Below, one piece after another: positions 1 to 8,512 of a stretch of DNA of 64,000 nt. Positions within the stretch are counted from its first letter, which is position 1; each line of letters begins with the position of its first letter. Under the pieces are notes generated by a model. The model was not told where the DNA came from, ran no database searches, and saw nothing but the letters and a program-made list of their open reading frames with translations. The translations under genes and the position numbers were made by a program. This DNA is from Polynucleobacter sp. TSB-Sco08W16 (GTDB lineage Bacteria; Pseudomonadota; Gammaproteobacteria; Burkholderiales; Burkholderiaceae): NCBI RefSeq assembly GCF_018687455.1, contig NZ_CP061291.1, positions 1,488,001-1,552,000 on the forward strand. Reading direction: 5' to 3'.

Positions 1-165
1 TAACTCTAAGGCTGTAAAAATGGGAATAACCCACACACCAGCCAAGAAAAAGCCAGTTGCGACAATTAATGAGAGGCAGACCAGGGCAATATAAAACTGG
101 AGTAACTGCTTCGGAGTCAAAGCACAGTTTCTGCGCATTTGCCAACGTCTCACGCTCATATCCAT
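1..165 (-). CDS. DUF2244 family membrane protein, N-terminal part
   Basis: The open frame starts at an ATG and runs 55 codons off the left edge, so only the N-terminus is visible. It carries the RRNCALTPKQLL stretch (residues 11-22) followed by a hydrophobic membrane segment at about residues 24-45, which is how DUF2244 proteins begin. In betaproteobacteria this family is often found next to cytochrome c oxidase subunit genes, so a cox cluster may continue beyond position 1; that is inference. The function of DUF2244 is unknown. A second in-frame ATG lies two codons later. The gene sits 25 bp behind a tiny gene on the same strand and is probably co-transcribed with it. Confidence 0.7.
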   Translation of the reverse strand, partial: MDMSVRRWQMRRNCALTPKQLLQFYIALVCLSLIVATGFFLAGVWVIPIFTALEL

Positions 166-190
166 GCCCTAGGAATTGCCGATAAATAAC

Positions 191-334
191 TTACTTGCTA
201 CGCGCTTGAGCTTTGGCTAACTGGTCAGCACTACGTTGCTGAAAATCGACCATATTGTGATAGCCCATTTGATAGCAAGGGCAATGTTTACCCAGAATGA
301 AGCGAGCGAGTTTGATGCGTAACTTTTGAATCAT
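191..334 (-). CDS. small basic hypothetical protein (47 aa)
   Basis: A 47-codon frame begins at an ATG with a good ribosome-binding site (AGGAG, 6 nt upstream) and ends with TAA. The product is basic and amphipathic at its N-terminus (MIQKLRIKLARFILGK), then has a HCPCYQMGYH segment with a Cys-Pro-Cys pair at residues 18-20, and a polar tail. No signal peptide or membrane segment is convincing. I do not recognise a family. The strong Shine-Dalgarno site and the close DUF2244 gene downstream support it as a real gene. The CPC pair next to a possible oxidase cluster could suggest metal binding, but that is speculation. Confidence 0.55.
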   Translation of the reverse strand: MIQKLRIKLARFILGKHCPCYQMGYHNMVDFQQRSADQLAKAQARSK

Positions 335-397
335 TTAAATCTCCTATTTTTTTCTTTAATTGAAATTGGTCTGCGATACAACATGAAATAAAAAGTA

Positions 398-577
398 TCA
401 ATGCTCAGGCTCAGTCTTATCCGAGTCTGAATTCCGACTGGGGGATGCCGACACATTCAGATTTAAGCTTGGTGCAGCCATTTTTTCACCATCCCAAACC
501 TGTCCACACCAGCACTCGCCTGCATCATTAATGATGCAAACACCGGAGCCACAGCAGCGCTTATCTGGAGCTTTCAC
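398..577 (-). CDS. small cysteine-rich protein (59 aa)
   Basis: This frame starts with GTG one base after the stop codon of the MAPEG gene, so translation is probably coupled; an AAGG lies about 9 nt upstream. The product has five cysteines in its first 24 residues (CCGSGVC, then ECWC) followed by a QVWDGEKM stretch, then a polar, Ser/Asp-rich tail ending at TGA. The tight cysteine spacing looks like a small metal-binding or redox knuckle. I cannot name the family with certainty. No ATG start is available in frame, because the only nearby ATG belongs to the end of the MAPEG frame. Confidence 0.6.
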   Translation of the reverse strand: MKAPDKRCCGSGVCIINDAGECWCGQVWDGEKMAAPSLNLNVSASPSRNSDSDKTEPEH

Positions 578-578
578 G

Positions 579-977
579 TTAGACCTTCATGTATTGATGA
601 AAGATGCCATAGGCAGCACCAGCCCATAAACCGGCTATTACCAAAATAGATACCAAGAAACCTAAACCCCGTTTGGATGGATTGAGTTGATAAGAAATCG
701 CATACACAAGCCTAGCAATTAACCAAATGACGCCAGAATCACCGGCCCCTTTATCTCCAATGAAGATGGCATAAAGCCATAGGGCAGGTAAAAACATCAA
801 TACACTTTCAATCGTATTGAGCTGGATACGATAGGCACGCTCAAATAGCTCATGACCTGAAACTGCAGGTGCTTTGACCTGATATTTACCTCTAGCTCTG
901 CCCACATTAAACGTTAAGCCAAGCATCAGTAAAACCGTAAGTAAGGTAATAAACGAGGTGTAAAGATATTGGTTCAT
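579..977 (-). CDS. MAPEG family membrane protein
   Basis: 132 residues, four predicted membrane segments (about residues 8-25, 55-75, 83-97, 105-125). The ERAYRIQLNTIESVLMFLP stretch near residues 46-64 is the MAPEG signature (membrane-associated proteins in eicosanoid and glutathione metabolism). Bacterial members are inner-membrane proteins of uncertain substrate, some with glutathione transferase or peroxidase activity. The start ATG has AAGGCGG upstream. The following small Cys-rich gene begins one base after this stop, suggesting a two-gene transcript. The family assignment is firm; the biochemical role is not known. Confidence 0.88.
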   Translation of the reverse strand: MNQYLYTSFITLLTVLLMLGLTFNVGRARGKYQVKAPAVSGHELFERAYRIQLNTIESVLMFLPALWLYAIFIGDKGAGDSGVIWLIARLVYAISYQLNPSKRGLGFLVSILVIAGLWAGAAYGIFHQYMKV

Positions 978-1057
978 TTGCCGCCTTCAAGAAATTGAAT
1001 TTAAGGCTATTCTAGGGTTTTTATAGAACTGGCGCTTGCCGCAAAACCCTTTCAGTA

Positions 1058-1684
1058 ATGCAAAGCTCCTTATTTGAATTTAAGCACTCTGACAGCACGA
1101 TTAATCTGCTGCCCAGGGATGGTTCTGCACAGTACCTACCAGAGGTACTAGGCGATGTTCATGCCGCCAATTTAATGGATCAGCTACAGAGATCGCTTGC
1201 ATGGGAATCTGATCAGCTCATCCTATTTGGTAAAAAGATTACCACCCGCCGTAAGGTAGCTTGGGTTGGGGATTTGGATTGCTCATATACCTACTCCGGA
1301 GTTAAAAAGAGCCCTCAAGCATGGACGCCAGAATTGCTATCAATCAAGCAAGAAATGGAAGAACTTGCTCAATCGGAATTTAATTCTTGCCTCCTCAATC
1401 TCTATCACGATGGCGATGATGGCATGGGCTGGCATAGCGATGATGAAAAAGAACTAGATGCAAGCGCGCCAATTGCCTCACTTAGTCTTGGGGCTCAACG
1501 TAAGTTTGCCTTTCGTCATAAAGAAGACAAAACGACCATTCCTGTTTATTTAGAAAATGCTAGCGTCCTCATCATGCGCAGTCCCACACAAAAATTTTGG
1601 CAGCATGCATTGCTAAAAAGCAAAAAAGTTTCTACTTCTCGTATCAACTTAACATTTAGAAAAATTCTGATTCAAAATGCTTAA
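1058..1684 (+). CDS. AlkB-like alpha-ketoglutarate-dependent dioxygenase
   Basis: 208 residues, close to the size of ALKBH2/3-type and short bacterial AlkB proteins. These Fe(II)/2-oxoglutarate enzymes remove alkyl damage from nucleic acid bases by oxidative demethylation. The iron-binding triad is visible as H126-x-D128 (GWHSDDE) and H183 (WQHALLK), with the 2-oxoglutarate-binding arginine in RINLTFR (R195 and R201). The NLYHDGDDGMGWHSD context is typical of the ALKBH2-like clade rather than classical E. coli AlkB. No strong ribosome-binding site precedes the ATG. The stop overlaps the next gene by 8 bp, so the two are probably translated from one message. Confidence 0.88.
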   Translation: MQSSLFEFKHSDSTINLLPRDGSAQYLPEVLGDVHAANLMDQLQRSLAWESDQLILFGKKITTRRKVAWVGDLDCSYTYSGVKKSPQAWTPELLSIKQEMEELAQSEFNSCLLNLYHDGDDGMGWHSDDEKELDASAPIASLSLGAQRKFAFRHKEDKTTIPVYLENASVLIMRSPTQKFWQHALLKSKKVSTSRINLTFRKILIQNA

Positions 1685-2675
1685 TCACAATACTGGGCCA
1701 ACGATCGCCATCATTGGGGCCGGCCTAGCAGGTCTGAGCTGCGCCACTCAATTACAAGCAAAAGGATTTAAGGTTCAGGTATTTGAAAAAAGTCGTGGAC
1801 CCAGCGGTCGTATGAGTACCCGCAATGGGGAGGGCTGGTCTGCTGACCATGGCGCTCAATATTTCATGGCAAGAGACCCTCTTTTTATGGATGAACTAAA
1901 CACCTGGCTTACCGCTGGCGTTGCGGCTAAATGGCATCCACACCTCAAGGTCTATGAAGATGGGCAGTGGCGAGAGAGTGCCTCCAATGACCAGCGCTAT
2001 GTTGGCATACCCTCCATGAATTCTCCTGGAAAATATTTAGCTAAGAACTTGGATGTTATTTACAGTCAAACTATTCATAGCATTGCCCACAAGAATGGGA
2101 AATGGACTCTAAGCAGCCTTGAAAATGGAAAACTTGAAGGTCAATTTGATTTTTTAGTACTAGCAATTCCGTCACCACAAGCCTTTGCCCTAACGAACTT
2201 AGTAGACCAGTCGATTGAAGCTAAAAATCAGGTCGATATGCTGGGCTGCTGGACGGTAATGGCCGTATTTAATGAAAAGCAGAGCATTCCTTTTGATGCC
2301 GCTTTTATTAATGGTGAAATCATCAGCTGGATTTCTAGAAACAATTCAAAGCCACAGCGAGAAGGCCAAGAGTCTTGGACGATTCACGCTAATCCACAGT
2401 GGAGTCAAGAATGGATTGAACTAGACAAAGATGAGGCTAGTAAACAAATATTGGAATGTGCCAAAAGATTAGGTTTAGATTGTCAGCATGCCGCAATTTC
2501 TATTCATCGCTGGCGTTATGCGAGCGGTTCTACTGTAGCTAACCCAGGGTTTAAAGTTTTTGAGGACATCCAATTAGGTCTTTGCGGAGACTGGCTGCAT
2601 GGCGGTAGAGTGGAAGGTGCTTGGCTTAGCGCTTATCGGTTAGCAAATGCAATTACCGCTCAAACAACACTTTAA
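1677..2675 (+). CDS. FAD-dependent oxidoreductase, renalase-like
   Basis: 332 residues. An N-terminal dinucleotide-binding fold is plain: GAGLAG at 14-19, an acidic residue (E37) after the second strand, then SRGPSGRMSTR, which is the hallmark of the renalase / amine-oxidase-like flavoprotein group. The C-terminal GLCGDWLHGGRVEGAW stretch supplies the second FAD contact. Members oxidise NAD(P)H-derived or amine substrates; the substrate here is not evident. It overlaps the AlkB-like gene by 8 bp and is followed 16 bp later by folB, so the three form an apparent operon without an obvious common pathway. Confidence 0.82.
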   Translation: MLNHNTGPTIAIIGAGLAGLSCATQLQAKGFKVQVFEKSRGPSGRMSTRNGEGWSADHGAQYFMARDPLFMDELNTWLTAGVAAKWHPHLKVYEDGQWRESASNDQRYVGIPSMNSPGKYLAKNLDVIYSQTIHSIAHKNGKWTLSSLENGKLEGQFDFLVLAIPSPQAFALTNLVDQSIEAKNQVDMLGCWTVMAVFNEKQSIPFDAAFINGEIISWISRNNSKPQREGQESWTIHANPQWSQEWIELDKDEASKQILECAKRLGLDCQHAAISIHRWRYASGSTVANPGFKVFEDIQLGLCGDWLHGGRVEGAWLSAYRLANAITAQTTL

Positions 2676-2691
2676 TGAATAAGGAATTGCA

Positions 2692-3090
2692 ATGGCTTTA
2701 GCATCCATCGAATTACGAGATCTCAAACTCCAAACCCAAATCGGCACTTATGCGCCAGGAGCGATCATTCCCAAAGAACATCTTTTGGATTTAACCCTTT
2801 GGATTGATGCAAAACTGGTTCTGATTGCAGAAGATGTGATGGAGAACGTGTTTGATTACGACCCCCTGATTATTGAGATTGATAGACTTGCTGGAGACTG
2901 TCATTACGAATCCCAAGAAAGACTCATGACTCGCATCATTGAAGCCTGTGCAAAATATTCTGAAATTAAGGCGATGGATATTGGCCTCAGAAAGTTTCCT
3001 GTTCGCGCAGGATCAGGATCGCTTGGTGTGAGACTCTCGGTAGATTCATTAACCCTGAATACCTATAGAGCTTCTAGTACTTCAGCGTAA
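2692..3090 (+). CDS. folB: dihydroneopterin aldolase
   Basis: 132 residues, the usual length. FolB converts 7,8-dihydroneopterin to 6-hydroxymethyl-dihydropterin and glycolaldehyde in folate synthesis; the enzyme is cytosolic and oligomeric. Visible features are the N-terminal ASIELRDLKLQTQIGTY strand (the L-x-x-x-x-x-IG-x-Y pattern), the substrate glutamate in SQERLMTR (E76) and the catalytic lysine in GLRKFPVRAGS (K101). The start has AAGGAA 7 nt upstream. It is third in the AlkB-FAD-folB row. The earlier folate-pathway gene folE2 lies at 18.4 kb in this window, so the pathway genes are scattered. Confidence 0.9.
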   Translation: MALASIELRDLKLQTQIGTYAPGAIIPKEHLLDLTLWIDAKLVLIAEDVMENVFDYDPLIIEIDRLAGDCHYESQERLMTRIIEACAKYSEIKAMDIGLRKFPVRAGSGSLGVRLSVDSLTLNTYRASSTSA

Positions 3091-3151
3091 ATTGGCCCTG
3101 ATAAAACTTAAGATATCGTCATAGATCTGGCGAATCTTTTGGATGAATCTC

Positions 3152-3184
3152 ATCTAGTCACTCCATAAAAATGAGTGACTAGAT
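3152..3184. terminator. 12-bp perfect inverted repeat between convergent genes
   Basis: ATCTAGTCACTC (3152-3163) and its exact complement (3173-3184) flank a 9-nt loop. It lies between the convergent folB and sodC genes. The T-run after the stem is short (TTT), and there is no A-run on the other side, so it is a weak intrinsic terminator or a transcript-end stabilising hairpin for either strand. Confidence 0.5.
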
Positions 3185-3238
3185 TTGAGGGCTTCAGCAG
3201 AGCAACAGCTTTCAGAATTGCAGTCCGATGACAATTAC

Positions 3239-3772
3239 TTATTTAATCAAGCCACAGGCAATGCGCGGGCCAGAGTTACCAGCAGGCTGACTCTTGTAAT
3301 CATCTGGATCTCTGTGCACCACTACAGCACGACCAACAATACCTGTTGATCCAGTATTTACAGCAAAACCATGTAATTTAGCTGTGTAAGTTGCATTGCC
3401 ATTTGCATCTGCTTTGATATTTGGCATATCTCCCGCGTGATTCATGCCACTATCTGGAACACCATGCATCTTTGTATCAGGGTTAAAGTGCGGTCCTGCA
3501 CTCATTGCGTCCGGAGAGGAGCAATCCCCCTTCTCGTGCACATGAAAACCTTGCTCAGAGTTAGGCTTCAAACCAGAAAATTTGCCATTAATTAATACAT
3601 CGTGACCTTGCCAAACAAAGGTGACCTCACCTTTGGCTTGAGAGCCCGATTTTGATTCCAATGACGCGCTGGCTTTCTGGCCAGTACCCTGCTCCATGGA
3701 CTGGCAAGCAGCTAGCGAAAATAGACTAGCCACGGACAACATGAGAAGCGACTGTTTTTTGCTGATGTTCAT
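3239..3772 (-). CDS. sodC: Cu/Zn superoxide dismutase, lipoprotein
   Basis: SodC dismutates superoxide in the periplasm. With the start at 3772 the protein has 177 residues: signal peptide, then an LAAC lipobox (C23), so it is probably lipid-anchored. Metal ligands are in place: HVH (H77, H79), H95 in SAGPHF, H103, H112 and D115 in NHAGDMPN, and H153 in VVVHRD; the disulfide cysteines are C84 and C173. A longer start four codons upstream exists, but GGAG lies 6 nt before the 3772 ATG while the upstream ATG has no such site, so I chose 3772. It is convergent with folB and divergent from the histidine phosphatase gene. Confidence 0.9.
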   Translation of the reverse strand: MNISKKQSLLMLSVASLFSLAACQSMEQGTGQKASASLESKSGSQAKGEVTFVWQGHDVLINGKFSGLKPNSEQGFHVHEKGDCSSPDAMSAGPHFNPDTKMHGVPDSGMNHAGDMPNIKADANGNATYTAKLHGFAVNTGSTGIVGRAVVVHRDPDDYKSQPAGNSGPRIACGLIK

Positions 3773-3907
3773 AGATGACTCCATACTTTTTTGTTATTCA
3801 AATGACTGCTTCAGTTTGACACAAATAAAGGGCTTGCGCTGAGTAATTGGCTCTAGCATCAGAACCCTGCATCATTTGTAAATTTTGAATACACTGAGGC
3901 CCTAGAA

Positions 3908-4501
3908 ATGCATAAAACCATGAAACTACACAAGATAATTACCACTCTGACAGTAGGCGCTTTACTTCATTTTTTTACATTGCCCGCACAAGCAAGCCTT
4001 GCTAGCGATCTAAGTGATGGTCAGCATGTCCTACTAATGCGCCATGCTGATGCGCCAGGTTATGGAGATCCCGCAGGCTATCAACTAGATAAATGCTCTA
4101 CCCAAAGAAATTTAGGAGATAAGGGCAAAAAACAGGCTGTCATCATCGGCCAATGGCTAACCAGCCAAGGAATTTCATCAGCAAAAGTCATCAGTAGTGT
4201 CTGGTGCCGCTGTCTTGATACGGCAAAACTCTTAAATAAAGGTGCGGTTACTACCTCACCTGCGCTAGGCTCCTTTTTTGATGACATGAGTCTGCAGAAG
4301 CAACAAACTCAAGATCTAGAAAAACTCATTCAGATCCAATTGCATGAAAACCCAAAGACGCCCCTGATTCTGGTGACACACCACGTCAATATTCAGGCTT
4401 ATGCAGGAAAAGTGGTGAATGTTGGAGACATGGTTTTAGTTAAAGTAGATCCGAGTGGCAAGAATCTCTCTCAACAGATCTATCCAAGCCCAAGCTTTTG
4501 A
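3908..4501 (+). CDS. secreted histidine phosphatase family protein
   Basis: 197 residues with a clear signal peptide (hydrophobic 9-28, AQA cleavage site after about A29), so it is likely periplasmic. The phosphatase core is the LMRHADAPG motif (R45, H46: the phospho-accepting histidine) and the second histidine in LVTHHV (H158 or H159). Family members remove phosphate from small molecules or proteins; the SixA/phosphoglycerate-mutase superfamily is wide and the substrate cannot be read from sequence. GAGG lies 8 nt before the ATG. It may share a transcript with the ABC exporter 65 bp downstream, but no linking function is obvious. Confidence 0.82.
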   Translation: MHKTMKLHKIITTLTVGALLHFFTLPAQASLASDLSDGQHVLLMRHADAPGYGDPAGYQLDKCSTQRNLGDKGKKQAVIIGQWLTSQGISSAKVISSVWCRCLDTAKLLNKGAVTTSPALGSFFDDMSLQKQQTQDLEKLIQIQLHENPKTPLILVTHHVNIQAYAGKVVNVGDMVLVKVDPSGKNLSQQIYPSPSF

Positions 4502-4565
4502 GGATTTACGCGTAACAATCTAGTAGTAATTCATTGCTTCATAGGGGAAGCGCTCAATTTCCAAT

Positions 4566-5519
4566 ATGATTAGTCCTATGAATAACATCCTCTCGATTTC
4601 CCATCTTTTTAAGACTTATCAATCCGGCTTCCAAGCACTAAAGGATATTAATTTAGAGATAGCCAAAGGTGAAATCTTTGCTCTACTTGGACAAAATGGC
4701 GCAGGAAAAACTACGCTGATCAGCATTATTTGTGGAATTGTGAGTCCTAGCAGTGGTCAAGTTTTGGTGGATGGTAAAAATATCATCGGCGATTACCGTG
4801 AGGCAAGAGAGTTGATTGGTCTGGTTCCCCAAGAACTCTCGACTGACTCTTTTGAAACCGTCTGGAATACCGTTACCTTTAGTCGCGGCCTGTATGGGAA
4901 AGCACCCAATCCAGCCTTCATTGAAAAAATCCTGAAAGACCTGTCTTTATGGGATAAGCGTAATAGCAAAATCATGACGCTGTCAGGTGGCATGAAACGC
5001 CGAGTGATGATTGCAAAAGCGCTCTCGCATGAACCTAGCATTCTCTTTCTGGATGAGCCCACTGCTGGTGTAGACGTCAGCCTCAGAAAAGACATGTGGA
5101 ATTTAGTCAAAATTCTCAAGGACAATGGCACCACCGTCATTCTGACGACCCACTACATTGAAGAAGCCGAGGAGATGGCGGACCGCATTGGCATTATTCG
5201 CGGTGGCGAGCTCATCATGGTGGATAACAAATTAGCGCTCATGAATAAATTGGGCAAAAAAGAGTTAACTCTTCAACTGCAAAATCCACTGCAGAGCCTT
5301 CCGAAGGAGCTGGATTTTCCAAGCTTAAGTCTTTCCGAAGATAAATGTGAGCTTACGTATCGCTTTGACTCCAAAGACGAAGATATCAATATTGCACAGC
5401 TATTACAAAAAATTACTAGCCTGGGCATTGTCTTTAAAGACCTCCATACAAAACAGAGTTCGCTAGAAGAAATCTTTGTCAATCTTATTAACTCAGAGGC
5501 AAATACCCATGAAGCTTAA
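4566..5519 (+). CDS. ABC transporter ATP-binding protein, YadG-like
   Basis: 317 residues. One nucleotide-binding domain with Walker [10 protein letters not shown] (42-50), Q-loop Q89, signature LSGGM (139-143), Walker B ILFLDEP (159-165) and switch histidine H196, followed by a C-terminal extension of about 100 residues as in the DrrA/YadG/NodI group. These pair with a separate ABC-2 type permease to export lipids, polysaccharides or drugs. The permease gene follows and overlaps by 11 bp. An alternative ATG four codons later is possible; neither has an ideally spaced ribosome-binding site. The substrate is unknown. Confidence 0.88.
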   Translation: MISPMNNILSISHLFKTYQSGFQALKDINLEIAKGEIFALLGQNGAGKTTLISIICGIVSPSSGQVLVDGKNIIGDYREARELIGLVPQELSTDSFETVWNTVTFSRGLYGKAPNPAFIEKILKDLSLWDKRNSKIMTLSGGMKRRVMIAKALSHEPSILFLDEPTAGVDVSLRKDMWNLVKILKDNGTTVILTTHYIEEAEEMADRIGIIRGGELIMVDNKLALMNKLGKKELTLQLQNPLQSLPKELDFPSLSLSEDKCELTYRFDSKDEDINIAQLLQKITSLGIVFKDLHTKQSSLEEIFVNLINSEANTHEA

Positions 5520-6276
5520 TTACTATGGTGTACGTGCCATTTATAAATTTGAAATGGCAAGAACGCGCCGCACTTTAATGCAAAGCATTATTGCCCCGGT
5601 AATCTCGACTTCTTTGTACTTTATTGTCTTTGGCTCTGCTATTGGTTCACGCATGACGCAAATGGAGGGCATTTCCTATGGCGCATTTATCGTTCCCGGC
5701 CTCATCATGCTGTCACTGCTGACGCAAAGTATCTCGAATGCCTCTTTTGGAATCTACTTTCCTAAATTTAGTGGGACCATCTATGAAATTCTCTCTGCCC
5801 CAATCTCACCATTAGAGATTGTGATGGGCTACGTTGGCGCTGCAGCGAGTAAATCGATTATTTTGGGATTGATTATTCTTGCTACCGCAACCTTTTTTGT
5901 ACCCCTGCAAATAGATCATCCCTTCTGGATGCTGTTTTACCTAGTGATTACTTCCATTACCTTCAGCATGATTGGCTTCATCATTGGCGTGTGGGCAGAT
6001 GGCTTTGAAAAACTCCAAGTAGTTCCACTACTAATCATTACGCCCCTCACCTTTTTGGGCGGAAGCTTTTATTCCATCTCTGTTTTACCGGCCTTCTGGC
6101 AAAAAGTAGCCTTACTCAACCCAGTCGTCTATCTCATCAGTGGCTTTCGTTGGAGCTTTTATGGCATTGAAGATGTATCGCTTTGGGTAAGCCTCGGAAT
6201 GACAATGTCCTTTTTAGCAATATCAATTGCAGTTGTCATCTGGATATTTAAGACAGGTTATCGTCTTAAAAAGTAA
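5509..6276 (+). CDS. ABC-2 type transporter permease, YadH-like
   Basis: 255 residues with about six membrane segments, the half-size pattern of ABC-2 permeases (NodJ/YadH family). It works with the upstream ATPase as an exporter in the inner membrane. I placed the start at the ATG inside the end of the ATPase gene (AGAGG, 9 nt upstream), because the frame upstream of it has no methionine-led N-terminus of family type. Its stop overlaps the convergent TauE/SafE gene by 11 bp. Substrate not evident. Confidence 0.87.
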   Translation: MKLNYYGVRAIYKFEMARTRRTLMQSIIAPVISTSLYFIVFGSAIGSRMTQMEGISYGAFIVPGLIMLSLLTQSISNASFGIYFPKFSGTIYEILSAPISPLEIVMGYVGAAASKSIILGLIILATATFFVPLQIDHPFWMLFYLVITSITFSMIGFIIGVWADGFEKLQVVPLLIITPLTFLGGSFYSISVLPAFWQKVALLNPVVYLISGFRWSFYGIEDVSLWVSLGMTMSFLAISIAVVIWIFKTGYRLKK

Positions 6277-7090
6277 TTCCAAAAGCCTTTCTGCTTTCGT
6301 TCAGCATGAACAAGGCAACAAGTAACAGGGTAAACCCAAAAATACGCTTTAATCTAGGCGCCTCTAGCCTGCTTACCACCTTTGCCCCTATTGGTGCAGC
6401 AAGCATGCTGGTAATCACAATGCACAATAAAGCAGGCACATAAACATAGCCAAGCGAATACTCGGGCAAGGATGCGTTACCCCAGCCCCCATAGATATAG
6501 CCCAACGTCGATGAGGCAGCAATTGGAAAGCCTAAGCCCGATGAATTTGCCATGGCGTTATGGGGCTTCACATTGCACCAAATCATAAATGGGACGGTAA
6601 TGAATGCGCCACCTGCCCCTAGTAGGCTTGCAATGATGCCCGTCAAGACACCAAAGCCAAAAAGGCCAAAGCGTCCAGGCAATCCACGTGCAGCATGAGG
6701 GGATTTATTCAGAATCATTTGGGTAGATGAGTAAATCATAAAAATGGAAAATCCTAGCGATAGCCAAGCTCCATTAATCACATCAAAAAATTTTCCGCCA
6801 CCGACTACAGCACCCAACACAAGCCCCGGCGATAAGGCGCCAACTAGCTTCCAATCAATGTTGCCACGCTTCTGATGCGCCATCACCGCTGAAGAAGTGG
6901 TAAATAAAACGCTAGCCATACCTGTTGCAATGGCGATATGCATCAGAACATTCTCATGAAAGCCCAAGCGGCTAAATATCAGAATCATGAGTGGAACTAA
7001 AATTACCCCACCGCCAATTCCTAATAAGCCTGCCAAAAAACCTGACAGACTTCCACCCAACATCAGCCACGCAATATCACTGATTAACAT
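6266..7090 (-). CDS. sulfite exporter TauE/SafE family permease
   Basis: 274 residues, about eight membrane segments in two repeated halves, each half beginning with a Gly-rich motif ([20 protein letters not shown] at the N-terminus; [17 protein letters not shown] in the second half), which is the TauE/SafE (DUF81) pattern. The family moves sulfite, sulfoacetate or related organosulfur anions across the inner membrane. AGGGTG precedes the ATG. The neighbours give no sulfur-pathway context: an amidase gene starts the next operon on the same strand upstream. The specific substrate is open. Confidence 0.88.
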   Translation of the reverse strand: MLISDIAWLMLGGSLSGFLAGLLGIGGGVILVPLMILIFSRLGFHENVLMHIAIATGMASVLFTTSSAVMAHQKRGNIDWKLVGALSPGLVLGAVVGGGKFFDVINGAWLSLGFSIFMIYSSTQMILNKSPHAARGLPGRFGLFGFGVLTGIIASLLGAGGAFITVPFMIWCNVKPHNAMANSSGLGFPIAASSTLGYIYGGWGNASLPEYSLGYVYVPALLCIVITSMLAAPIGAKVVSRLEAPRLKRIFGFTLLLVALFMLNESRKAFGITF

Positions 7091-7142
7091 GTCTCACCCT
7101 AAAGAGGGTAAACAGCACTGCACCAGATGGGACATGAAAATA

Positions 7143-8447
7143 CTATTTCTGGGCCAGAGCAAACTCGGCAAATTTAGCAACACTGAGTAATTTAGCATCG
7201 CCACGGTAATTTCCAATGAGCTGAACACCCAAGGGCAATCCATTCTTTGACTTAGTCGCAGGAATAGTAATAGATGGAATTCCTAAAAAACTCCAAAGAG
7301 CACAGAAAATCGGATCACCAGTGGAGACCAAGCTCTTTGGAGCCTCCCCACTTGCAGGCGCCATTAAGAATGCATCAAATTCATCAAAATAAGCACCAAT
7401 AGAAGCGCGTAGTTTTTTCTGCAAGAACTTTGCAGCAATATAAGCAGGAGCGCTATGCTTCAGACCCCTAGCTACCAACTCTTGAATATGGATACTCAGC
7501 AAGTCATTTACTTTGTCAGAGTGATCCGCATGAATTTCTGCAGCTTCAGACTCCATAATGAGATTCATTGCCTGAATTGCATCCCAGTATGCCTGTGGCA
7601 GAGAAAGCTTTTGAACAACAGCGCCTGACTTCTCTAGCTTTTGAACGGCTAGGTGCAAGGCCTGCTTTTGATCATCAGACATCATATGATCTAAGGGTGT
7701 TTCTAGTAGAGCGATCTTGGGTTTATCCAACATTGGCAGCTGTCGATTTACACCAAATACCAAATCTGGGAGAACGATTAACTCTGGATCAGAGGCATCG
7801 CTATTTTTTAGATGATTCAAGGCATAAGCCATGTCATCCACTGAACGCGTGAAGAACCCTATGTGATCCAATGAATAAGATAAAGCGTGAGCTCCAGACT
7901 TAGAAACCGCTCCATAGCTTGCCTTGTATCCCACTACGCCGCAATACGCTGCCGGCCGAATGATTGAGCCTTGTGTTTGTGAGCCTAGCGCCAAAGGAAC
8001 AATCCCTGCACCAACGGATGCTGCTGATCCACTAGAAGAGCCGCCAGGCGTATGTTCTGCATTAAAAGGGTTTGTCGTAGGGCCGGGATTGCGCCATGCA
8101 AATTCAGTAGTGACTGATTTTCCAAAAATTACGCCGCCCAGACTACGAATCTTTTTAACAATTGCCGCGTCTTCAGCAGGGGTCTTATCTTTATAGATTG
8201 GTGAACCATTGGTTGTTGGAAGATCAACGGTATTAATAATGTCTTTAACAGCAATCGGAATTCCTGAGAGCGGGCCAGGCTTTACTTGCTTTGCCATTGA
8301 GTCCATTGAAGCTCTTGAGACAAAAGCCTTGAGAACTGGCTCTACTTCATTAGCCTTATCAAAAGATACCTGCAATACATCGACAGGCTTTAATTGATTA
8401 GCTGCCATTAAGTTACAAGCCTCAGTCAGTCCAATTGTGTTTTTCAT
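7143..8447 (-). CDS. amidase (amidase signature family)
   Basis: 434 residues. The Ser-cisSer-Lys triad of the amidase signature family is visible: K68 in GIPIAVKD, S137 (or S138) in GGSSSGSA and nucleophile S161 in GSQTQGSIIRPAAYCG. The GSQTxGS form, rather than GSDTGGS, belongs to a subgroup near AtzE and GatA-like hydrolases. It hydrolyses an amide bond in an unknown small molecule. No signal peptide, so cytoplasmic. I took the ATG at 8447; a longer TTG-led frame exists. It is the last gene of the ABC transporter unit upstream, which suggests that the imported solute is an amide hydrolysed after uptake (inference). Confidence 0.85.
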   Translation of the reverse strand: MKNTIGLTEACNLMAANQLKPVDVLQVSFDKANEVEPVLKAFVSRASMDSMAKQVKPGPLSGIPIAVKDIINTVDLPTTNGSPIYKDKTPAEDAAIVKKIRSLGGVIFGKSVTTEFAWRNPGPTTNPFNAEHTPGGSSSGSAASVGAGIVPLALGSQTQGSIIRPAAYCGVVGYKASYGAVSKSGAHALSYSLDHIGFFTRSVDDMAYALNHLKNSDASDPELIVLPDLVFGVNRQLPMLDKPKIALLETPLDHMMSDDQKQALHLAVQKLEKSGAVVQKLSLPQAYWDAIQAMNLIMESEAAEIHADHSDKVNDLLSIHIQELVARGLKHSAPAYIAAKFLQKKLRASIGAYFDEFDAFLMAPASGEAPKSLVSTGDPIFCALWSFLGIPSITIPATKSKNGLPLGVQLIGNYRGDAKLLSVAKFAEFALAQK

Positions 8448-8512
8448 AATTTTTAGTTTATTCAAAGAAATGGGGCGCAAAAAACACGCCCCAGTTAGAT
8501 TAATGACGGTAA

